Positions 8,663 through 17,116 of a stretch of 64,000 bases of DNA are shown piece by piece. The translations under genes were made by a program, and so were the position numbers. Position 1 is the stretch's first letter. Each line of letters opens with the position of its first letter. Below the pieces are notes generated by a model. That model saw nothing but the letters and a program-made list of their open reading frames with translations. It made no database searches and was not told where the DNA came from. This DNA is from Bog-756 sp963813525 (GTDB lineage Bacteria > Actinomycetota > Acidimicrobiia > Acidimicrobiales > RAAP-2), in contig CAWEZI010000005.1 in NCBI GenBank assembly GCA_963813525.1, positions 2,790,001 through 2,854,000 on the forward strand, read 5' to 3'.

Positions 8663-9993
8663 AATCGCCTCCGGAGGTCGGCGAAGGCCGTGTAGTTGGC
8701 GATGACATCGAGGGGAGTATCCGTTCGCTCCTCGGACCCCGGGTCGGACCGGGCCAAGGCGACGGCGCGGTCCACGGCGGCCAGTGGGTCGGCCACCACC
8801 TCGTGGCCCACCTCGGCGTAACGCAGGCGCACGGCCAGGTCACGTCGCCTGTCACCGGTGGCCACCACCGGGCCCGCCACCAGCCGCTCGAAAGGCACGT
8901 CCCAGAGCCAACTGGTGTCGAGGCCATCAGCCGTCCGGGCGTTGACCGAGAGCACCAACGGGGAAAGGCGCGGCCCCCACTCGTCCAGCAGGTCGAAGAC
9001 GGCGGTCCAGCCGGCCGGGTTCTTGGCCAACAGCAGACGCACCGATCGACCCTGACGGGCCGAGGCGGAGAAGCGCCCGGCCACCTCGTCGATGGAGCTC
9101 ATCCGGACCAGGGCCTCGGCCGGTGACAGGGTGGGCCCGACCATCAACGGTGCGGCCACGACCGCCATGGCGCCGTTGGACCGGTTGAACTGGCCCGGTA
9201 GGCGGAGGTCCATTGACAGGCGTGACCCGTTCTCGAAAACCAGATCCTCCCCCTCCACCCACGCGTAGCGACGGGGTCGAGCGAAGTCGCACCGGTCACA
9301 GGCCCATGATCCGTCGGCCCCGAAATCGATGCCGCCGCCGCAGACCGGACAGCCGGCGGCATCCTGGCGCCATACCTGTCCCGCCCCCACCCATCGCACA
9401 TCGGGGGCGGCGCTGGCCGCCCGGACCACCATGGGGTCGTCGGCATTGGCCACCACCACTGTGCCGTCGGACCCGTCCGCCGAGGGAGCGGACAAGCGGC
9501 CGACCGCCTCCCTCCACCGTTCGACCATCATCCTCACCTCGGAGATCCGGTCGAGTTGGTCCCGCGAAAGGTTGAGGAGGAGCACCACCCGTGGTCGGGT
9601 CTCCTCGAGGAGGCGGGCCAGATAGCCCTCGTCCACCTCGAGCACGGCAGGGGCCCCCGTTGGCGCGCCGACCAGGGCAGCAACGTGGCCGGCGGGCATG
9701 TTGGCCCCGGTGGCGTTGGTGGCGACCGGCCCTCCCCCCTGGGAGGCCAGTGCGGCGGCCAGCAGCCGTGTCGTTGTCGTCTTGCCATTGGTGCCGCTGA
9801 CCAGAGCTACCGCTCGCCCCTGGGCCAGGGTACCGAGGAGGCGGGGGTCGAGCACCAGTCCCACCCGCCCGCCGGCCACGGTCCCACTACCCCGACCGAG
9901 GGACCGCGACAGCCAGTTGGTCAGCCGCAGCGCCTCGACGGCGGCCGTTGTTCGGCCCGACGGCGCCGGCTGCGGACGGGCGGCGACGGTCAC
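8659..9993 (-). CDS. murT: Lipid II isoglutaminyl synthase, Mur-ligase subunit MurT
   Basis: A Mur ligase family protein of 444 aa with the P-loop GTNGKTTTTRLLA near residues 68-80. It also has the MurT-specific four-cysteine zinc insertion (CPVCGG, then CDRCDF about 17 residues later) and a C-terminal DUF1727 domain. It activates the D-Glu carboxylate of lipid II and receives ammonia from GatD. GTG start at 9993, overlapping the upstream HAD-PlsC stop; gatD follows with a GTGA overlap. The three genes are probably one translationally coupled unit at the cytoplasmic membrane. Confidence 0.94.
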   Translation of the reverse strand: MTVAARPQPAPSGRTTAAVEALRLTNWLSRSLGRGSGTVAGGRVGLVLDPRLLGTLAQGRAVALVSGTNGKTTTTRLLAAALASQGGGPVATNATGANMPAGHVAALVGAPTGAPAVLEVDEGYLARLLEETRPRVVLLLNLSRDQLDRISEVRMMVERWREAVGRLSAPSADGSDGTVVVANADDPMVVRAASAAPDVRWVGAGQVWRQDAAGCPVCGGGIDFGADGSWACDRCDFARPRRYAWVEGEDLVFENGSRLSMDLRLPGQFNRSNGAMAVVAAPLMVGPTLSPAEALVRMSSIDEVAGRFSASARQGRSVRLLLAKNPAGWTAVFDLLDEWGPRLSPLVLSVNARTADGLDTSWLWDVPFERLVAGPVVATGDRRRDLAVRLRYAEVGHEVVADPLAAVDRAVALARSDPGSEERTDTPLDVIANYTAFADLRRRL

Positions 9994-11372
9994 GCCGGCG
10001 GTCGGGTGCGGTCCAGGTCTGCGGGGGACGGGGTCCTCTCAACACGCGCCTCTTCCGGTAACAGATCGACGATGGCGGCCATCAGGGTGGCTGTGTCGGC
10101 CACCGCGTCATCGCCATCCAGAGCGACGGGCGGCCCGACCTGCACGGTGACCCGGGGTGGATGGGCCAGAGCCGTCATGTCGGGAACCTTCGAGGCGCGA
10201 GGCCAAACCCTTTCGGTGCCCCACAAGCCGACCGGAATGACGGGCGCTCCCGTTTCGGCAGCCAGGCGGGCGGCGCCGGTCCGTCCCTCGAGGACGGGAT
10301 CGAAGAACTCCTGTCCACGGGGGATGGTCCCCTGGGGAAGGACGATGACCACTTCGCCCGCCCGGAGGGCGGCGGCAGCCCGGCGCATGGGGTCCGATGA
10401 GCCACTGCCCCGCTCCACCGGTATGCCGCCGAGGATCCGGGCCAGGGGACCGACCACGGGAGCGTCGAAAATCTCCTGTTTGGCCATGAAGCGCACCGGT
10501 CGGCCAAGCCGGGCGGCCACCACCCCGAGGGCGGCGACGTCGAAGTAGCTCCGGTGGTTGGAGGCCAAAAGGACCGGACCGGTCGGCGGGATGTTGTCGA
10601 TCCCCCGGATGTCGAAGCGGGCGTAGGGAAAGGCCTGGGGACGGAAGAGAAGTCGGGCCAGATGGTAGGGCTCGTAACCGATCAACGACGGGACCCCGGG
10701 TGGTCGGTCCCAGTTGTCGAGAGGCCACCGTTGCGCCACGGCCAGGGCGTACAGCCGCGGGTCGGCGTTGACCGGGTGCGGATGGCCCACCGCACGGAGA
10801 AGGGGCAGGTCGAAGAAGCTGTCGGAGTAGGCGTAGCTGGCCGCCATGGTCAACCCGTGGTCGGCCACCCACCGCTTGGCCGCCACCTTCTTGCCCACGC
10901 CCCAGATGAACGAACCGTCCAGCCTTCCGGTGTAGAGCCCGTCACGCTGGGCGTAGCGGGTGGCGATGACCCCATCGAACCCGAGCGTGTCGGCCAGGGG
11001 GGACACCAGGTCGACCGGCGAGGTGGTGGCCATCACCAGGGGGCGGCCCTCGGCCTGGTGTGCGGCCAGAACCTCGAGCGCCCAGGGCTGGACCAGATCC
11101 ATCAGCGGTTCAACGGCCCGCTTGCCGGCCCGCCGGGTGGCTTCGGCCGACCGGCCCCGCATGATGGCGGCGGCGGCCCGGGCCAGACCGATGAAGGGGA
11201 CCGTTTCGCCGAACCGGCCGTAGAACCCATAGAGAAGACCGTCGCCCGGCAGCCTGCGGCCGGGAGAGAGCACGCCTTCGGCCTCCATGGCCCGGTGGAA
11301 CACGGGGCCGCTGGCCGACCGTATGAGGGTCCTGTCGAGATCGACGAAGACAGCACCCGGGTCGGACGGCAT
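9990..11372 (-). CDS. HAD-IB hydrolase fused to PlsC acyltransferase
   Basis: A bifunctional-looking protein of 460 aa. The N-terminal half is a SerB-like HAD domain with motif I VDLDRTL (Asp11, Asp13) and a late YSDSFFDLPLL motif. The C-terminal half is PlsC, with NHRSYFDV (H-x4-D) and LPQGTIPRG, and a C-terminal tail rich in Pro and Arg. Such fusions are known as phosphatase/acyltransferase enzymes in phospholipid synthesis. The ATG at 11372 was chosen because it sits just before the HAD domain; an upstream GTG in frame would add 28 unlikely residues. Heads the operon with murT and gatD. The HAD motif here is canonical, unlike that of the reductase fusion at 1444. Confidence 0.86.
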   Translation of the reverse strand: MPSDPGAVFVDLDRTLIRSASGPVFHRAMEAEGVLSPGRRLPGDGLLYGFYGRFGETVPFIGLARAAAAIMRGRSAEATRRAGKRAVEPLMDLVQPWALEVLAAHQAEGRPLVMATTSPVDLVSPLADTLGFDGVIATRYAQRDGLYTGRLDGSFIWGVGKKVAAKRWVADHGLTMAASYAYSDSFFDLPLLRAVGHPHPVNADPRLYALAVAQRWPLDNWDRPPGVPSLIGYEPYHLARLLFRPQAFPYARFDIRGIDNIPPTGPVLLASNHRSYFDVAALGVVAARLGRPVRFMAKQEIFDAPVVGPLARILGGIPVERGSGSSDPMRRAAAALRAGEVVIVLPQGTIPRGQEFFDPVLEGRTGAARLAAETGAPVIPVGLWGTERVWPRASKVPDMTALAHPPRVTVQVGPPVALDGDDAVADTATLMAAIVDLLPEEARVERTPSPADLDRTRPPA

Positions 11373-11710
11373 GGATGTCACGCTACCGCTCGGCCGTTGC
11401 CCCCGGGTGTGCCGGGTGACCACATTTCGGTCCGGATCCGCCTCCGGGTCTCGCACTGGCCGGTGGGCTCCGGCGGACGGCGGGCGATGGGACGGACCGG
11501 GCTGATCGGCGGCTGATCGTTGGCAATCGGCCCCTCTTCGGCCCCGTGACGCGGCAAAGGGACCGCCAGGGGGGGAAGGCGGTCCCTTTGCTCTGACTCA
11601 ACAAGGATAGGAGGGGGATTCCTTACATCCTGTGGTCGCATTGACATCGTATAACGGCCGCGAGCAATCAGTCAAGCAGCTAATATCGATACCCGCTATC
11701 ATCTATACCG
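11373..11710. other. Divergent intergenic region, 338 bp
   Basis: Separates the HAD-PlsC/murT/gatD operon (minus) from the LysR gene (plus). It holds the 13-bp stem hairpin at 11555-11590 and an AT-richer stretch at about 11620-11710 likely to contain promoters. No coding potential was recognised. Confidence 0.5.
11555..11590. terminator. Strong GC-rich hairpin in divergent intergenic region
   Basis: A 13-bp perfect stem (arms 11555-11567 and 11578-11590, core AAAGGGACCGCC) with a 10-nt purine loop. No T-tract follows on either strand. It lies upstream of both flanking genes, so it is not an obvious terminator for either; it could end an unseen transcript or sit in a 5' leader. Confidence 0.4.
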
Positions 11711-12622
11711 ATGGAACTCAGGCACCTGCAAGCGCTCACCGCCATCAGTGACCACGGCACCTTTTCCGCCGCTGCGGAGCACCTCAATACCGTGCAGTCC
11801 AACATATCGGCGCACGTCGCCCGGCTCGAACGGGAGCTGGGGGCGCCCCTCATCGACCGGGCCGACGGCCGCTTGACCGAAGAGGGCACGGTGGTGGTGG
11901 CCCGGGCCCGTCGGATCCTCTCCGAGCTCGATGCCCTGATCTCCGACGTGGCCGCCTGCAAGGACGAAGTCACCGGCACTGTGCGGGTCGGGATGATCGG
12001 CACCACGGCCCGTTGGCTGGTCCCCCGCCTCATGGACCTCGCCCGCAAGCGCCATCCCAAGCTTCGGCTGGTGGTGGTGGAGGGCAACACCAGCGGGCTC
12101 GAACCTCAGCTGGCCACGGGCCAGCTCGATCTCGCCGTCCTCCACATGCCGGTTTCGGCCCGTGACCTGGTCACCCGCACCCTGTTCGAGGAGGACCTGA
12201 TGCTGGTGTTGCCCCCGGGGCACGCCCTGGCCGACCTCAGCCGTCCCCTGACCCTCGAGGACTTGGCCGAAATGGAGCTCCTTCTCCCCCTGCCCGGAAC
12301 CGCCTACCGAGACGAGCTGGATGCGGTGACCCGCCCTCTCGGCATCACCCTCCTGCCGGCCGTCGAGATCGACGGGCTGCGGACCATCGCCTCGCTCGCC
12401 TTCGAGGGATACGGTCCGGCCATCCTGCCGGCTACGGCCATCCCTTCGTTCCTGCGCGCCCAGTTCCGCCCGGTCCCGATCGAGGGTCTCCCCCGCCGGC
12501 GGGTCGGTGTGGCCCTACGCAGCCGGGGCCTTCCCTCCGCCCCGACCCGAGCCCTCAACGAACTCCTCGGCGCGGTGGTGGCCGTGGCCGAGGACCGCCC
12601 CGAGGGCATCCACGTGGGCTGA
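11711..12622 (+). CDS. LysR-type transcriptional regulator
   Basis: A canonical LysR protein of 303 aa, the usual family length. The N-terminal winged HTH (residues 1-60: LQALTAISDHGTFSAAAEHL, then NISAHVARLERELG) is followed by a periplasmic-binding-like effector domain beginning GTVRVGMIGTTA. The effector cannot be told from sequence. Just upstream, GATA-N5-TATC at 11688-11700 is a small inverted repeat that could form part of its own operator. The nearest potential targets are the HAD-PlsC/murT operon (divergent, 338 bp away) or itself. It converges with the GNAT gene, leaving 16 bp. Confidence 0.9.
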   Translation: MELRHLQALTAISDHGTFSAAAEHLNTVQSNISAHVARLERELGAPLIDRADGRLTEEGTVVVARARRILSELDALISDVAACKDEVTGTVRVGMIGTTARWLVPRLMDLARKRHPKLRLVVVEGNTSGLEPQLATGQLDLAVLHMPVSARDLVTRTLFEEDLMLVLPPGHALADLSRPLTLEDLAEMELLLPLPGTAYRDELDAVTRPLGITLLPAVEIDGLRTIASLAFEGYGPAILPATAIPSFLRAQFRPVPIEGLPRRRVGVALRSRGLPSAPTRALNELLGAVVAVAEDRPEGIHVG

Positions 12623-12638
12623 GAGGGCGGCGGGTCGG

Positions 12639-13262
12639 TCAGAGCTCGGGAGCCCGCGGCTGGCGCCACATACGCCAGATGGGCGGAGCGCCCGACTTCG
12701 AGCGGAGCTCTTCGATGACCTCGAAACCGAAGCGGGCGTAGAAGGGAACGTTGCGGTCCTTGGAGGACTCGAGATAGGCGGGAGACCCGGACTCGTCGAT
12801 GCGTTCGATCATCGAGGTCATGAGGGCCGACCCCCGGCCCTTACCCTGCTGAGCCGGCTCCGTTCCCACCGTGGCCAGATACCAGTGCGGCTCCTTGGGA
12901 TGGAGCCCGTCCACCTCGAACAGCAGACGCAGGGCCCGATGGGTCCGGGCGCTGGCCAGAAAGGGAGCCACCGGTAGAAGCTGCATGAGCTCCTTCACGC
13001 CGTTCCTGACCAGGTCAGGGGGACCCCACAGGGCGGCGGCGTCCCGGTCCTCGGTGGTGTACACGTGACCGTGTGGCAGATACTGGCGTCGCAGCTGAGC
13101 GGTGAAGAAGGCGTGGAGTCCGGCCCGGCGGCGCCGTGGGCCGGCGAACATGAAGTTGGCCACCGGATCGTCGGCGAAGGAACGCACGAGCATGGCCGAC
13201 AGCCGGGGCACATCGGCAGGCTGGGCCCGAAGGATGGCCGGTCCATCCGTCTCGGAGCGCAC
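12639..13262 (-). CDS. GNAT family N-acetyltransferase
   Basis: A protein of 207 aa with a GNAT fold. The acetyl-CoA-binding motif A is visible as VGTEPAQQGKGRGSALM, and the C-terminal strand-turn VPFYARFGFEVIEE is typical. Substrate unknown. It starts with GTG at 13262; 82 bp separate it from the upstream AlgH-family gene on the same strand, so cotranscription is possible but not tight. Family members commonly acetylate small amines, antibiotics or protein N-termini. Confidence 0.86.
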   Translation of the reverse strand: MRSETDGPAILRAQPADVPRLSAMLVRSFADDPVANFMFAGPRRRRAGLHAFFTAQLRRQYLPHGHVYTTEDRDAAALWGPPDLVRNGVKELMQLLPVAPFLASARTHRALRLLFEVDGLHPKEPHWYLATVGTEPAQQGKGRGSALMTSMIERIDESGSPAYLESSKDRNVPFYARFGFEVIEELRSKSGAPPIWRMWRQPRAPEL

Positions 13263-13344
13263 CCGCCGATGGTAACCCCCAGGGGGGACCGCCTCGACGG
13301 CCCGAGCCGGGCCGCTCCACCCGGGCGACGGGTGCCGCCAGGGC

Positions 13345-13998
13345 TCAGTTGAGAGCAGGATCCTCCGGGAACCCCGAAATCACCGCCAGGGCGCCCCCCT
13401 GTCGACGGAGGACGCGTCGCCACAGGCCTTCGGGATCGGCCGATATGGGGTCGGGAGCCTCGGCCCGCATCACGTACCACGACCCTTCGTCGATTTCGGC
13501 TTCGAGCTGCATGGCGTCCCACCCGGCGTAGCCCGAGAACAAGCGGACGCCGACGATGGCTTCGGCCATGGCGGCCGGGTCTGCACCCAGGTCGACCGTG
13601 CCCACCGGGCGATCTCCGTCCACCAAGAGCCTCCACCCCACCGGACGCACCACCGAGTCCTCCGCCGCTGCCTCCCGGGATACCAGGCGGGCCAAGCCGA
13701 TCAGGGCATTGCGGGCCACAGGGCCACCGGTGAACAATTCGGCCGGCGCCGTGGCCCAGGCCTGCCACTGCGGGAGCAGCTCTTCCACCGGGACTCCACC
13801 GGGCCGGTCGAGGACGACCCCCAGAGCTCCATGATCCCCATGGTCGAGGACGAGAACGACCCGGCGGAAGAAATTGGGATCGGCCAGACCGGGGACAGCG
13901 ACCAACAGGTACCCGGCCAGCTGATCCGGAGGAGAAACGCCGCCGTAGGGATCGAAAGCGCTGAACGGTTCGATGGGCACAACCCGATGATGGCTCAC
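13345..13998 (-). CDS. AlgH/YqgE (UPF0301) family protein
   Basis: A protein of 217 aa. Family features are LLVAVPGLADPNFFRRVVLVL near the N-terminus, GALGVVLDRP, the FTGGPV motif and GYAGWDAMQLEAEI. The molecular function of this widespread family is poorly defined; in Pseudomonas AlgH has been linked to alginate regulation. Cytoplasmic, with no membrane segment. Divergent from the crotonase gene with 48 bp between starts, so the two may share a promoter region. Confidence 0.9.
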   Translation of the reverse strand: MSHHRVVPIEPFSAFDPYGGVSPPDQLAGYLLVAVPGLADPNFFRRVVLVLDHGDHGALGVVLDRPGGVPVEELLPQWQAWATAPAELFTGGPVARNALIGLARLVSREAAAEDSVVRPVGWRLLVDGDRPVGTVDLGADPAAMAEAIVGVRLFSGYAGWDAMQLEAEIDEGSWYVMRAEAPDPISADPEGLWRRVLRRQGGALAVISGFPEDPALN

Positions 13999-14046
13999 CC
14001 GGTCTGTCGAGTGGCGCCAGTCACCTCCGTCGGTGAGGCTGGGGTC

Positions 14047-14847
14047 ATGGCACTGGTATCCGTCGAAACATTACGGCCCCATATCCGTCTGGTGACCCTC
14101 GACAATCCCCCTCGGCTCAATTCGATGTCGTTCGCCCTGGTGACCGATCTCTACGCCGCCCTCGACGAGGTGGCTTCCGACAACGACTGTCGGGTGGTCG
14201 TCCTCACCGGGGCCGGACGGGCCTTCTGTTCGGGCCTCGAGCTGGAGCACGCCGGCCTGCCCCCTGGCACCGAGGATCTGGGCCGCCACCGGATGGGGAT
14301 GCGGGCCATGGAGTACATGGGGGGCATCGTGCCGGCCATGCGGGCCATTCCTCAGCCCATCGTGGCCGCCATCAAAGGGCCGGCCTACGGCGGTGGGATG
14401 TGCCTGAGCCTGGGGGCCGACATCCGCCTGGCCGGCAGATCAGCCGTGTTCTGCGGTGCCGGCATCAGCAACGGGTTGAGCGGGACCGAGCTCGGGGTGA
14501 GCTGGCTGCTGCCACGGGCGGTGGGGACCTCCAACTCAGCCGAAATCCTGCTCACCGGAAAGAAGGTCGACGCCGACGAGGCTCTCCGCATCGGGTTGGT
14601 GTCCCGGGTGGTGGACGACGACGAGGTGGTGTCGCTGGCTACGGACATGGCCGACACCATGTGCGCGTTCAGCCCCTTCGGACTGGCACTGACCAAGGAC
14701 ACCCTGTGGGGTGCTCTCGAAATCGGGAGCCTGCGCTCGGCCGTCGACTTCGAGAACCGCACCCAGTTGCTGGCCGGCCACACCGGAAACCTCACCGAGG
14801 CCTCCGCCGCCTTCCGCGAGAAGCGACCGCCGGTCTACACCGAATAG
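14047..14847 (+). CDS. Enoyl-CoA hydratase/isomerase (crotonase) family protein
   Basis: A crotonase-fold enzyme of 266 aa. The oxyanion-hole segments GAGRAFCSGLEL and GPAYGGGMCLSLGADIRLA are present, and GTELGVSWLLPRAVG carries a Glu at the usual catalytic region. The expected role is hydration or isomerisation of an acyl-CoA in beta-oxidation or a related degradation route. The ATG at 14047 was chosen over GTG codons further upstream because it gives the standard crotonase N-terminus. The small zinc-finger gene starts 5 bp after its stop, so the two are probably cotranscribed. A second crotonase lies at 42589-43452. Confidence 0.9.
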   Translation: MALVSVETLRPHIRLVTLDNPPRLNSMSFALVTDLYAALDEVASDNDCRVVVLTGAGRAFCSGLELEHAGLPPGTEDLGRHRMGMRAMEYMGGIVPAMRAIPQPIVAAIKGPAYGGGMCLSLGADIRLAGRSAVFCGAGISNGLSGTELGVSWLLPRAVGTSNSAEILLTGKKVDADEALRIGLVSRVVDDDEVVSLATDMADTMCAFSPFGLALTKDTLWGALEIGSLRSAVDFENRTQLLAGHTGNLTEASAAFREKRPPVYTE

Positions 14848-14851
14848 TCGG

Positions 14852-15079
14852 GTGGCCAAAGCCCGTCGGCCCCGTCGCCGGCCCCGTCCTGATGCCGGCC
14901 GGACGAGCAATGTCCGCCGCGAGCACTGGCGGGAGGACGGACGGCCCAAGGCCAGGTTCGTCGCCCAGGCGGACGCCAACCGATGGGCGCTGCAGATGCG
15001 ACTCGAGGAAGGGGCGGATCTCCATCCTTACCCGTGCTCCTACTGCGGGGGCTGGCACCTGGGCACCCGCCGGAGCTGA
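14852..15079 (+). CDS. Small basic CxxC zinc-ribbon-like protein
   Basis: A protein of 75 aa starting at GTG 14852. Its basic N-terminus (KARRPRRRPRP) is followed by a helical stretch with ADANRWALQMRLEE and a C-terminal CSYCGGWHLG motif, a pattern (CxxC plus His) often seen in small actinobacterial and phage proteins of unknown function. It probably binds one zinc ion and may bind nucleic acid (inference). It sits 5 bp behind the crotonase gene and before the TetR palindrome. Its conserved tail and coding bias argue that it is a real gene. Confidence 0.65.
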   Translation: MAKARRPRRRPRPDAGRTSNVRREHWREDGRPKARFVAQADANRWALQMRLEEGADLHPYPCSYCGGWHLGTRRS

Positions 15080-15104
15080 GCCACCCCGGTAAAGACCAAC
15101 CCGT

Positions 15105-15136
15105 CCTTACTGTACCGTCCGGACGGTACAGTAAGG
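15105..15136. promoter_or_regulatory. 32-bp perfect palindromic operator
   Basis: The two 16-bp half sites (15105-15120 and 15121-15136, each containing TTACTGTACCGTCC or its complement) are fully complementary. The palindrome ends one base before the ATG of the downstream TetR gene. TACCGTCCGGACGGTA-type cores are common TetR operators in actinobacteria. Autoregulation of the TetR-MFS pair is the obvious reading. Confidence 0.75.
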
Positions 15137-15137
15137 C

Positions 15138-15818
15138 ATGGCCAAAACCCAGACCACGGCGGCCCGGACCGACGGGGACGATGAAAGGGCCGGTGACAGG
15201 TCCGGTGGCGCGGCCGGTGACAGGTCCGGTGGCGCGGCCGGTGACAGAGCCCATGACAGGGCCGATGGCAGAAAGACCGACACCAGAAGCCGAATCATCG
15301 CCGCCGCCGAGGAGGTCGTGCTGCGCGACGGAGTGGCCCATCTGACCCTAGATGCCACGGCTGCCGAGGCCGGTCTCAGCAAGGGTGGCGTTCTCTATCA
15401 CTTCCCCACCCGCGATGCCCTGGTGCTGGGCATGGTGAGTACGATCATCGACGAGTTCGATCACGACATCGAGGCGGAAATGGCCACCCTCGAAGGTCCG
15501 GGACGTTTCACCCGCGCCTACATCAGGGCCACCATGATGCCGGCCGTTTCCGCGCCCGACCACCAGGACCGACTGGGTGCAGCTGTCATCGCCGCCGCTG
15601 CTGCCGAGCCGGCCCTACTCGCCCCCCTGCAGGTGGCCGCCGATCGCTGGCAGGCCCGGCTGGTCGACGACGGGCTCGACCCGGTGACGGCCACCGTCCT
15701 GCGGTTGGCCTCCGACGGACTCTGGCTCTGCGACCTGTTCGGTCTGGCGCCGCCACCCGCAGCGCTCCGTGCGTCGGTGGGAGCCGAACTCGAGCGGATG
15801 GCGATGCCGTCCCCATGA
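15138..15818 (+). CDS. TetR family regulator of the adjacent MFS transporter
   Basis: A TetR regulator of 226 aa. Residues 1-48 are an unusual hydrophilic extension containing an in-frame 24-bp tandem repeat (coding GDRSGGAA twice, then GDRA). The TetR HTH follows (SRIIAAAEEVVLRDGVAHLT, then LSKGGVLYHFPTRDALV) at about residues 50-97. The C-terminal domain resembles the TetR_C_37 type seen next to efflux pumps. A 32-bp perfect palindrome directly precedes the ATG. The last codons overlap the MFS start (ATGA at 15815), so regulator and pump are coupled, as is typical for drug-responsive efflux systems. Confidence 0.9.
   Translation: MAKTQTTAARTDGDDERAGDRSGGAAGDRSGGAAGDRAHDRADGRKTDTRSRIIAAAEEVVLRDGVAHLTLDATAAEAGLSKGGVLYHFPTRDALVLGMVSTIIDEFDHDIEAEMATLEGPGRFTRAYIRATMMPAVSAPDHQDRLGAAVIAAAAAEPALLAPLQVAADRWQARLVDDGLDPVTATVLRLASDGLWLCDLFGLAPPPAALRASVGAELERMAMPSP
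15192..15247 (+). repeat. 24-bp in-frame tandem repeat in TetR coding region
   Basis: Two exact copies of a 24-bp unit (15192-15215 and 15216-15239) plus the first 8 bases of a third. The unit encodes eight residues, so copy-number changes keep the frame and only alter the length of the N-terminal tail before the HTH. Confidence 0.85.
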
Positions 15819-17116
15819 TCGACGACCACACAGCGTCGGGTGGCGACGGCTCGAGGAAGCTGGTCGTGACACTGTCGGCGGTCATCTTCCTGCAATGGAC
15901 CGGGGCCAGCGGCCTCGTCCCCATGCTGCCCGTCTACATCCGCCACCTCGGGGGGTCCGACGCGCTGGCCGGAGTCGTGATGGCTTCCTTCTTCGCAGCC
16001 GGAGTGCTGTTCCAGTACCCGGCGGGCCGACTGGCCGACCGGGTGGGCCGCCGCCCGGTTCTCATCGGCGGACTGATCACCTACGGGGCGGCCAGTATCT
16101 CCTTCCTCCTTCCCATCACCGCCGACGCCGCCATCGCCCTGCGCGCCCTCCAGGGAGCGGGAGAAGGCGCGGCCATGGTGGCCGGCCTGGCCATGATCTC
16201 CAGTGCTGTCCCTTCCGAGCGCCGAGGACGGGCCTTCGCCACCGTCTATGCCGGCGAGCTGACCGGCATGGCCATCGGTCCTCTCATCGGCAGCATCCTC
16301 GGGGTCCGATTCATATGGACGATGTTCCTGGCGTCGGGGATCCTGTCTTTGGCGGCCTGCATCCCCGCTCTGCGCATTCGTGAACCTTCGACCGCCGCCG
16401 CTACTCGACATCGGTCTCCCAGGCCGGACGGCACGCCGGTCCCTCTGCGTCGGGTCCGGTTCAGCCGGTCCATGACCGGCGCCCTCATCTGTGGTGCCGT
16501 GCTGGGCCTGACCAGCGGGCTCTACGAGATCTGTTGGACCCTCCTCCTTCTGGCCCGGGGCGCGTCGGGTCTCGAGATCGGTATCTCGTGGACGCTGTTC
16601 GCCGTCCCGTTCGTCCTGGCCACCAAGCCGAGTGGCTGGCTGGCCGACCACATGGACCGCCGGGTCCTGGTGCTGGCCGGCGTAGGTTCGTCCGCCGTCC
16701 TCTGCGCCACGTATCCCTTCGTGCACAGCGTTCCGGCGTTGGTGGCCCTCGGTGCCTTGGAAGCTCTGGGGTTCGCGGCGGCCATGCCCGCTGTCCAGTC
16801 ATTGTTGACCCAAGGTTCGGCACCCGCCGAGGTGGGCAGGGTCCAGGGTTTGTTCGCCACCAGTCAGACCAGCTTCACCGCCGTATCGGCGGCAGCCGCC
16901 GGTGCCGCCTTCGCCCTGGTTGTATGGCTGCCCTTCGTCGCCGTGGCTTCGATCGTCTTGATCGGGCTGATTGCCGCCGCCCTGATCTGGCGATCCGTTC
17001 CGGGACGGGTCACATCGACGACAGCTGGGCACCTGACAAGGGATGCGGATGCCACCGATGCACCGTTTCAGGTGCTCGGGCCCGGCCCTGTCGGTGTCAG
17101 TGCCGAGGTGCAATAG
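15815..17116 (+). CDS. Major facilitator superfamily transporter
   Basis: A protein of 433 aa with about 12 hydrophobic segments. The loop 2-3 signature of MFS drug/H+ antiporters is visible as GRLADRVGRRPVL, and a degenerate copy (GWLADHMDRRVLVL) occurs in the second half. Likely an inner-membrane proton-driven exporter; substrate unknown. Translationally coupled to the upstream TetR gene. Its 3' end overlaps the convergent mscL gene by 49 bp, so the last 16 codons lie antisense to the mscL tail. Confidence 0.9.
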   Translation: MIDDHTASGGDGSRKLVVTLSAVIFLQWTGASGLVPMLPVYIRHLGGSDALAGVVMASFFAAGVLFQYPAGRLADRVGRRPVLIGGLITYGAASISFLLPITADAAIALRALQGAGEGAAMVAGLAMISSAVPSERRGRAFATVYAGELTGMAIGPLIGSILGVRFIWTMFLASGILSLAACIPALRIREPSTAAATRHRSPRPDGTPVPLRRVRFSRSMTGALICGAVLGLTSGLYEICWTLLLLARGASGLEIGISWTLFAVPFVLATKPSGWLADHMDRRVLVLAGVGSSAVLCATYPFVHSVPALVALGALEALGFAAAMPAVQSLLTQGSAPAEVGRVQGLFATSQTSFTAVSAAAAGAAFALVVWLPFVAVASIVLIGLIAAALIWRSVPGRVTSTTAGHLTRDADATDAPFQVLGPGPVGVSAEVQ

